Part shown: positions 33,430 to 40,583 of the stretch, piece after piece | How positions within the stretch are numbered: the stretch's first letter is position 1 | Layout of the letters: each line of letters begins with the position of its first letter | Origin: Thecamonas trahens ATCC 50062 | Lineage: Eukaryota; Apusozoa; Apusomonadida; Apusomonadidae | NCBI RefSeq assembly: GCF_000142905.1 | Contig: NW_013657646.1 | Coordinates: 4,193-68,192 of the forward strand | Reading direction: 5' to 3' | Length of the DNA stretch: 64,000 bases | Program-made: the position numbers and the translations under genes | Notes under the pieces: generated by a model | What the model was told of the DNA's origin: nothing | Databases searched by the model: none | Seen by the model: only the letters and a program-made list of their open reading frames with translations

Positions 33430-34030
33430 ATTGTTTGCGGTCGTCGGTCGACCTGCATTGCCAGCGTCATGTGTCACGGCGTTGGACGTTAACGCCGTGA
33501 TATATATGATGTCACGGCTGATCGTCACCCTCCTTCACCACCACCCCCTGACTCGATCAACGCGGCGGTGGCGGCCGGCATTGTGGCAGCTGGCCCGATC
33601 GACGTCGTTGTCAACAACGCCGGCCCAGGCATGGGCGTCGGCCTTACCGAGGCGGTCACGCCTGAGCAGCCGAGCCAGCAGCTCGACGTCAACGTCATCA
33701 GCGTCCACTCGTCAACATCTCGGTCGTCATCGGCCGCAAAGGGCCTCCCGTTCATGACGGCGTACATCATGTCCAAGTACGCGCTCGAGACGACGAGTCC
33801 ATCTTTGTCGCTCCCGGACAAGTCCTTCGACACCTTTGGCAAATCGCTGCAGGGCGAGGACGCACCGGACCCACAGGATGCCGCCCGACGCCGTCGCCGA
33901 GATCACCGGCTTCGGCGCCGATACCACATTCCACACCGTCGCCGATCCCGGTACCGGTGGCGCGCCCGACATCGTCTGTTGCCCTCAACAACCTGTCAGC
34001 CTCGTCGGCCAAAGCCGCCTCTCACACCTC
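33430..34030 (+). pseudogene. Short-chain dehydrogenase/reductase relic
   Basis: Recognisable SDR pieces appear in different frames: VTALDV (strand before the Asp-binding loop), DSINAAVAAG…GPIDVVVNNAGPG (NNAG motif), LVNISVVIGR, then GLPFMTAYIMSKYALE with the catalytic Tyr-x3-Lys. The Rossmann glycine motif is missing, about 25 residues between NV and LVNIS are deleted, and further shifts follow before …AVAEITGFGAD. This is more damage than the one-base breaks elsewhere, so I call it a pseudogene. The family is NAD(P)-dependent oxidoreductases; the substrate cannot be told. Confidence 0.7.
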
Positions 34031-34115
34031 TACTGCTGATGGTCATGTGACCACCAGCTCGCTTGCTCCCGCTCTCGCACCTGTCGCCGCCCACGCGGCG
34101 TCACACCCATCTCCC

Positions 34116-34720
34116 ATGCCGCACACACTCGCTCTCGCTGCACTGCGGTAGCGCTCGTGCTCGCCTGCGCCACACCGGCTGCCATGGCATGGACGCCCAT
34201 CCAGCTGAGCATGCAGTTCCTCGGCAAGTGCACTCCGCCGGTGCAGTCGACGGTCTCGTGTGCGTACCTCGCGACCTCGCAGCAGATCACGACGACGCTG
34301 GCCACAACCGGCCGCGGCCGGGTGGCCTCGGTCGCCTTCGACAACCTTAGCCCAGTCCAGGGCTCGGTCATGTACTACGACACCATTACCTTTCACGCCA
34401 GCGGCCTGACCCACGAGGCCGGCAACCTGACGTTCTCGCCCGCGCCGCCCGCCCACCGCGCCGCCCCGAGCCCGGGCGCTGCCCCGCTGCCGCCGGATGC
34501 CTCGGTCCTGTACTACGAGACCTTCCCGGATGTGCCCGGCGTAACGATCTCCAACCCGCCGGGCGAGATGTGCGGTTCGGCGACGTACAACATCACCGGC
34601 GGCTACGGCGCGTACGCCACCGCCCGCGGCGCCATCACCGCCATCGGCTGCATCGTCCCCAACGGCGCCGGCTCGTTTGACGGCTCATTTGTCGTCACCG
34701 TCGCCGGCTGGATGCCGTGA
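34116..34720 (+). CDS. Small secreted protein, unrecognised
   Basis: The clear part runs from about 34151 (VALVLACATPAAMAWTP) to the TGA before 34721. Read from ATG 34116 the sequence gives MPHTLALAALR and then TAG; one extra G at the gg pair 34148-34149 would instead continue as VALVLACATPAAMA, making a convincing signal peptide and a 201-residue protein. Mature sequence has four Cys, an all-beta look, a Pro/Ala linker (PAPPAHRAAPSPGAAPLPPD) in the middle and two similar halves ending in ITFHASGL and FVVTVAGW. No family recognised. If the extra base is not real, a start at 34184 without signal peptide is the alternative. Confidence 0.55.
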
Positions 34721-34906
34721 CCAACCGCGCCCAACCCGTGCCCACCCATGCCCACCCACGCCGATGTCACACTATGTGTGCCCTCTCGCCCCCCCCCCCC
34801 CCTCCTCCAGCCGCAACCTGCCACTTTCTTGAATTCAGCCCCCACCCACCACCACCAACCGTCCCACCGCAACACTCCTCTCTCTCCCTCTCTCTGTCTC
34901 GTCCTC

Positions 34907-37338
34907 ATGGGCGACGTTGCTTCAGACGTCCACATGCGGTTTGCCGAGGCCGACTGCGTCCCGGCCTGGGAGCGCCGCCGGGTTCCGCGTGGGTACAGCG
35001 TCGACCTGGCGACGCTGGGCCTCACCGCCGGCCCACAGGCCATGGGCGCAACCGTCGACCGCGACGCGGGCATGCACCCGACACGGCTGGACACCGCTCT
35101 GTGGACAATCACCATCGCAGACCGCGTCGTCTACCGCGCCTGGCTCGACAAGTCCGAGGTTGTCGACACCGCCCTCCGCATCTTCACCGGCGAGCTGCTC
35201 CCGGCCGACGACAATCACAACGCCGCTGCTCCGTCCACACAGCCTGCGCCCACTCAGCCTGCGGGAGCCGATCCGCCCACGCTCAAGGCCTTGAGGAGTG
35301 GCATCCTGTCCGGTGCCCGATCCGCGGTCTCGGGGCTGAAGTCCGCCGGCGTGCCCAGGCCCGATCCGCGGCTCGTCGCCCCCGAGCGCGCCAAGCGCGC
35401 GCTCTCCGTCATGGTCTGCGACCGCACGTCGGTGCCAACCTCGGTCTCGCCGGTCCGGCTTGTCGGCTACTCTGTCAACGGCCTAAGACTCCGGGCCAGG
35501 ATCCGCAAAAGCTTGGCGTCCATCCCGATGCCGGCTGGTACTGCTACGCGTTTGTCGTCGGTTCCACTACTGCCCACTGCGGTTGGTACGCCCATGACGA
35601 GGTTGAGCTTGTTGCCCACTACCTCGTCCAGGACATCAACGCTGGCGTCGAAACATACACCGGCGCCAACGGCTACTACGGGCCGGTGGCTAGCAACACG
35701 TCAGCCTCGCCGTACAAAGGTAACGGACTCGTCGGCGTTGACCCGATGTCGTCCCAGGTCCAGGCCAAGCGCGCGGCCGAGGCTGCGGCCGTCGATCCCG
35801 TCGACCGCGCCGCGCCCTCGCCAGACATGCGCGTTGTGCTTGATGGCTACATCACCGACGGTCTTGAGCTCGTTGCCGTCGTCGACTCATCCAAGGGCAT
35901 GCACCCGACGCTCCCCAGCGCCGCATTCTACTCCATCCGCGCCTTTCCGGGCGCAAAAGTCCCGTTTCGCGGCTGGCTCATCCGCTCTGAAGTGCCGCAC
36001 GTCGCCAATGCCCTTGTCACTGGCACCTCGACCGCTCGTGCGAAGCCGGCTAGCCGCGCATCCGATGCCAACGACAAGGCCAAGAAGGCCAAGAAGGCCA
36101 AGGCCAAGGCCAAGAAGGCCAAGACCAAGGCCAAGAAGAAGACCAAGACCAAGGCCGAGAAGAAGACCAAGAAGCGCGAGCCGTTTGACCTAGAGTCGAT
36201 GCTCAAGTCGGGCAACCTCGACGACCCGACCTCCAGCGCAGCGGCGGCCATCAATTCGACCAGCGACGCGTCCCTGATACATACAGCAGACAGCAGGAGG
36301 GTATCCACGGCGAATCGCTCGGGGAAGCCTGCCAGCGACGACAACCCGTCGCTGCTGCCGTCACCGCCTCCGGGCGAACTGCCTCCTGACGTCCTCTCGG
36401 TCATGTTTGACCCCACCGACCCCCTGGCCAAGCCAGCGGTCGTCAACAGCATTGCCGACCTTGTCGCTGGTGATCTCTCTCCGGAGATCAGCAATCGCCT
36501 CTTCCTCGACCCAAAGCCCAAGACCAAGTCCACGCCCAAGTCCAAGCCCAAGTCCAAGCCCAAGTCCAAGCCCAAGTCCAAGCCCAAGTCCACACCCAAG
36601 TCCACCCCCAAGCCCAAGCCCAAGCCCAAGCAACATTCCCCTTCCGCAGATTTCGGCGACGACGGCCCGCTCTTCTCCGACAATGACGACTTTCAGCCGT
36701 CCCTCCCACCCCCACCCCCTCCTCCCGCCCCCGCCCCGACCTTCCTTCCGATCACCACCCTGCTCGACGCCGTCAAGGTGCTTCTCGGCGAAGACGCAAA
36801 CAGCCAGTGGATGCTCTCCTCGCCCGACATCCTGGGCGGCGTCGCCAAGAGCTTTGAGAAGAAGCGAATGACGCTGACAGTGCCCAACGCGCCTGGTCTG
36901 GTCATCCACATTGTGACGGCCCACAGCGGCAAGCCGCACACCGAGCACGGCTTCATCTACCCGTCGTTCATCACCGCTGGCCCCTCCGTCGACCGCATCG
37001 TCTACACTGGCTGGTCATCCATTGTCCAGCTGCACGCCAAGGCGGTCGAGCTGTGCCAGTCGCCGGCCACTGAGGTCGCCAGCTCACCGTCCAGGCCGAC
37101 GTCCAACGCCCGCGCCGCTGCCCCGTCGCCGGCCCGCAGCACTCCGCCCCGGCAGGCCGCGCGCCGGACCTCGTATGTGGCCATCGGCTCGTCCGAGTCC
37201 GAGGTCGGTTCCAACGACTTTTCGTCCTCCTCTGACTCTGAATCGATCTACTCGCCGCCGTCCAAGCCCAAGCGCAAGCGGCCGCGCCGGTCATCGACCG
37301 CGTCCTCCCGCTCGCCGAAGCGCGCCAAGGGCCTGTAG
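34907..37338 (+). CDS. Lys/Pro-rich protein with internal GMHPT-type repeats
   Basis: Starts MGDVASDVHMRFAEADCVP. The frame shifts at 35496-35497; one added C (gcc|cag) joins …VNGLRLRA to QDPQKLGVHPDAGWYCYAF, total about 810 residues. Three related units of about 60 residues are visible: GATVDRDAGMHPTRLDTALW…YRAWLDKSEV, LGVHPDAGWYCYAFVVG…GWYAHDEVEL and AVVDSSKGMHPTLPSAAFYS…FRGWLIRSEV. They are followed by basic low-complexity linkers (KAKKAKKAKAKAKKAK; PKSKPKS repeated at about 36530-36630), a Pro stretch, a possibly related fourth domain, and a KPKRKRPRRSS tail that looks like a nuclear signal. I do not recognise the repeat. A nuclear protein is the most I would infer. Confidence 0.7.
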
Positions 37339-37422
37339 CGGATACTTGCCCATTGAAGCGCGCGTGCTAATTGGATCACATTCGTCGTGTTACTTCTACA
37401 TTCTTTCTCCCAACTACTGCTG

Positions 37423-38958
37423 CTACTGCTGCTGCTGCCGCTTCTGGTCCTCGGCAAGCAGCTCGTGGTACGACGCGCCCCAGTTGACGTCGTACAGCGC
37501 AAGCCGTCCGCGGGCGTCGGTCGTCGCTAGCACGTCGTCGCCGACAAATGACACCGCGACCTTGGCGGCCGGTGCCGCGGCGTCGAGGCCTGGCATCCTG
37601 AGCGTCCCGCGGTAGCACATGATCGACTCGCCCTGCTCCCACAGCGAGGCGCCGTACATGCCGCACGACGCCATCTTGCCTGCTCCCGGCGCTAGCGCGA
37701 GCTCGCCTGCCACACGCAGGCCCGGATCGTCGAACGAGGTGTGCAGCGGTTGGGCTGTGTTGCGCAGATCGACCAGCTCCATCCGCCCGCCGTCATATCC
37801 GACGACCACCAAGTCGTTGAGCAACTCGGCGTGCGCATATGCCCGCCGCCCGCCGCCGCCCTGGTACCGCAGCACCGGCGTGCCGAGCTGCGCGTCCGGC
37901 GCCCGGCTGTCGAACCCGTACAGATGGCCCGACGACTCGGCCGAGGCCAGGATGACGCCCGACCCGCCGCGCCGCCACGAAACTGCCGCCACAGGCTCCG
38001 GCAGCGTGATCCGCTGCACCGTCTGGCTTCCCGCCCGCGGCGCGTCGCGGCAGTACCGCGCCACGTCGGTCACCACCACCCGCCCGCCCTCGCCACCCGA
38101 GAGCAGCAGGTTGCTGTCCCACGGACACATCGCCATCTGGCGGATCGCGCCCAGATGCGAGTCGGTGGACGCCATCAACTTCTCGTTAAAAAAGGTCTCC
38201 CAGTCGTCAACAATAATCAGCTCGATGTTCGACCCCACAGCCGCAAAGATGTGCTGCTCGTCGCGCCAGCAGACGTCGGCCACCGCGTCCATCACCGAAA
38301 TCCCCATAAACTCATCATGGATCTGCCATGTCTCGGTGCTCACCGCCCCAAAGATCAGCCTGTTCTTCCGCGGATTGTCCACATTCTCTGTGCCCACCAC
38401 ATACCGATCACCAGCAGGCGAGAACGCCGCCCGCGAGATGCTCCGCGGCAGGCTGTCTGCAAGACACTCGTCCGCCACGTTAACCTCGCTCAGGACCGGG
38501 ACTCCGATCGGCGCGGGCGCATCCTTGGGCCCGACCCGCATTCCACCATCCCTGCCGGCCCCACCAACCGACTTGAGGTGCTCGCTCACCAGCTCCATCA
38601 GGACCGAGGTGTCCGAGTCGAGCGAGGCCTCGAGCGAGGAGATCATGCCGGCGGCGTCGTCGAGCGACGCTGCGCCGTCCATGAGCCGGCGGTAGACGTC
38701 AGCGAACTCGGCCGACGACGACGGCCCGGTGCCTTCGGTGCCGGCGACCGGTGTCTCTGCCATCGCCAGCGTCGCCAGGTTGAGCGGCGCCTCAAACGCC
38801 GCGTCATCGACCGACGGCAGCTCGGTCGAGCCAAAGATGTCGCCCAAGCCGGCGTAGACCGAGTTGTCGGCGCCGCCGGGTAGCGCCATCTGTGCCGCGG
38901 CCTCGGCTCCAAGCGTCATCTCGATGACCTCAAGCGTCGAGAAGGTGTGCGGATCCAT
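37423..38958 (-). CDS. WD40-repeat protein
   Basis: 511 residues. The first 150 are acidic and probably disordered; from about residue 170 there are five to six degenerate WD40 blades (SRAAFSPAGDRYVVGTEN, IRQMAMCPWDSNLLLSGGEG, VAAVSWRRGGSGVILASAES, LNDLVVVGYDGGRMELVDLR, VAVSFVGDDVLATTDARGRL). The sequence ends in a short Gln run from CAG codons. WD40 propellers scaffold complexes; the Asp-rich N-terminus gives no further hint. Convergent with the 34907 gene (84 bp between stops) and divergent from carbonic anhydrase. No specific orthologue recognised. Confidence 0.8.
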   Translation of the reverse strand: MDPHTFSTLEVIEMTLGAEAAAQMALPGGADNSVYAGLGDIFGSTELPSVDDAAFEAPLNLATLAMAETPVAGTEGTGPSSSAEFADVYRRLMDGAASLDDAAGMISSLEASLDSDTSVLMELVSEHLKSVGGAGRDGGMRVGPKDAPAPIGVPVLSEVNVADECLADSLPRSISRAAFSPAGDRYVVGTENVDNPRKNRLIFGAVSTETWQIHDEFMGISVMDAVADVCWRDEQHIFAAVGSNIELIIVDDWETFFNEKLMASTDSHLGAIRQMAMCPWDSNLLLSGGEGGRVVVTDVARYCRDAPRAGSQTVQRITLPEPVAAVSWRRGGSGVILASAESSGHLYGFDSRAPDAQLGTPVLRYQGGGGRRAYAHAELLNDLVVVGYDGGRMELVDLRNTAQPLHTSFDDPGLRVAGELALAPGAGKMASCGMYGASLWEQGESIMCYRGTLRMPGLDAAAPAAKVAVSFVGDDVLATTDARGRLALYDVNWGASYHELLAEDQKRQQQQ

Positions 38959-39712
38959 GCTCTAGGTACGAATGTTCGGGATGGTCAGGTGCAGGCCGCC
39001 CAAGAGCCAACGGCTGGAGTGTATGGAGCCAAATCGGGCAAGCTCCCGGCAACCTCGAACCGCTCGCTTTTGACTTGTCCGACGCGCAAGTGAGTGACAG
39101 CCACCCACACCGCATCACCACCGCCACCCACAGCACCGATCATAGCCCCCCACGCCCCTTCCCCTACAATCTACAACCTACAACCTTGACCCTGACCACT
39201 CTCCCCCCATCCCCTGCATACCATGCCCATGCCCATGCCCATCCCCTACCATCCCCTACCATTCAATGACAATGATTGATAATTGTCATCGACAGATCAT
39301 TGCGTTGCCTTTGCGAATCCTGCCACGTGCCACAACCACCTCCTGCCACTCACCGTCCCCCACATCTGCCACGTGTCACGTCAGCCGCCACATCTGCCAC
39401 GTGTCACGTCGGCCGCCTCTCCCCCTCCCCTCCCCCTTCCCCCTTCCCCCTCCCTCCCTTCCCTCCCCCTCCTTCCCCCGCCTCCCGCCCTCTTCCTCCC
39501 TTCCCCTCCCTCCCTTCCCCCCCCCCCCCCCGCCCTCCCCTCCCTTCCCCAATCACCCAATCCTCTCCTCCCTGGATAACTCCAATCTCCGCTCGTTCCA
39601 CTCCAATCACAGCCACAAAAACGACGAAAAGCCCCTCGGTCACCCCCCCCCCCTTCCTCTTCCCCTTCCCCTTCCCCTCGCCCCATACACCACCACGTCC
39701 ACACCCCACTCT
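38959..39712. promoter_or_regulatory. Divergent promoter region between WD40 and carbonic anhydrase genes
   Basis: 754 bp shared upstream region. It holds an 8-bp inverted repeat with an 8-base loop (atgacaat … attgtcat, 39266-39289), two copies of ccacatctgccacgtgtcac at about 39360-39410 each centred on a CACGTG E-box, and a polypyrimidine tract of about 130 nt (about 39415-39545) close to the carbonic anhydrase start. Tandem atgccc repeats occur at 39223-39243. Roles are inferred from position. Confidence 0.5.
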
Positions 39713-40546
39713 ATGAACGACACAAAGACAATGCTCCGCTCGCTTGCTTCGTCTGCCACTGCTGCTATGGCCCCGCTTGCCCGTGCCGCCTCCAGGGCAC
39801 CGGCGGCACAGCCGTGGTCGTGGGACCCCAAGGACACGGTCGGTGGCCCGTCGACCTGGCACGCCACCTACTGCCCCGGCCACGCCCAGTCGCCCATCGA
39901 CATTGTCAAGGGTGATGCCGTGGCGGTTGCCGGTCCGGCCCTGCGCCTTGTTCCGCCGACGAGCGGCTCGGTCTCCGGCTCTGTGGCCAACACCGGCAAC
40001 CAGATTGTCCTCACCCCCGACGCCGATGCCAAGACCTCCATCGTCGACGGCCTCTTCCGCGGCTCGCCCGATGACGCTACCTTCTCGCTCGCCAACATCC
40101 ACTTCCACACCCCGGCCGAGCACGCTGTCGATGGCGTCCTCGCCGACCTCGAGGTCCACGTCGTCCACCAGGCCGATAACCCGGACGTCGATCGCTTTGC
40201 TGTTGTCGGTCTGCTGTTCAACGCCGATGACTCGGCGCCCGAGTCCCCGCTTCTCTCCGCCATTCTCTCGGCGTCAGAAGAGTACGCCGAGCCGCTCTCT
40301 GAGCCGACTCCGCTCGCCGTCGACGCCGCCGCCATCACTGAGCTTGTCGGCGACTCGCCTTACTACGCCTACCCGGGATCGCTCACCACCCCTCCACTCA
40401 CCGAGGCCGTCTCCTGGCTCGTCATTGCCAACATCCACAAGGCCCCGGCGTGGCAGATTGAGCAGCTGACCCAGATCTTCCCGTACCCGACCAACCGCCC
40501 GGTCCAGCCCGTCAACGACCGCGTCGTTAACATCGTCACTCCGTAA
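39713..40546 (+). CDS. Alpha-type carbonic anhydrase, probably mitochondrial
   Basis: Interconverts CO2 and bicarbonate at a zinc site. The alpha-class signatures are complete: QSPIDI, the two zinc histidines in ANIHFHTPAEH (His130, His132), the Glu of AEH (136), the third zinc ligand in LEVHVVH (His149) and the YPGSLTTPPLTE loop with the Thr that orients the zinc hydroxide. The domain starts near residue 35, preceded by a basic Ala/Ser-rich leader containing MLRSLASSATAAMAPLARA, which looks like a mitochondrial presequence. 277 residues from 39713; the next Met at 39731 is an equally good start and would make the leader cleaner. Upstream in-frame Met codons lie in the pyrimidine tract and are unlikely. 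Confidence 0.9.
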   Translation: MNDTKTMLRSLASSATAAMAPLARAASRAPAAQPWSWDPKDTVGGPSTWHATYCPGHAQSPIDIVKGDAVAVAGPALRLVPPTSGSVSGSVANTGNQIVLTPDADAKTSIVDGLFRGSPDDATFSLANIHFHTPAEHAVDGVLADLEVHVVHQADNPDVDRFAVVGLLFNADDSAPESPLLSAILSASEEYAEPLSEPTPLAVDAAAITELVGDSPYYAYPGSLTTPPLTEAVSWLVIANIHKAPAWQIEQLTQIFPYPTNRPVQPVNDRVVNIVTP

Positions 40547-40583
40547 ACCCCGGCTGCTGCGACTCGCTCGATTTCATTTACGT

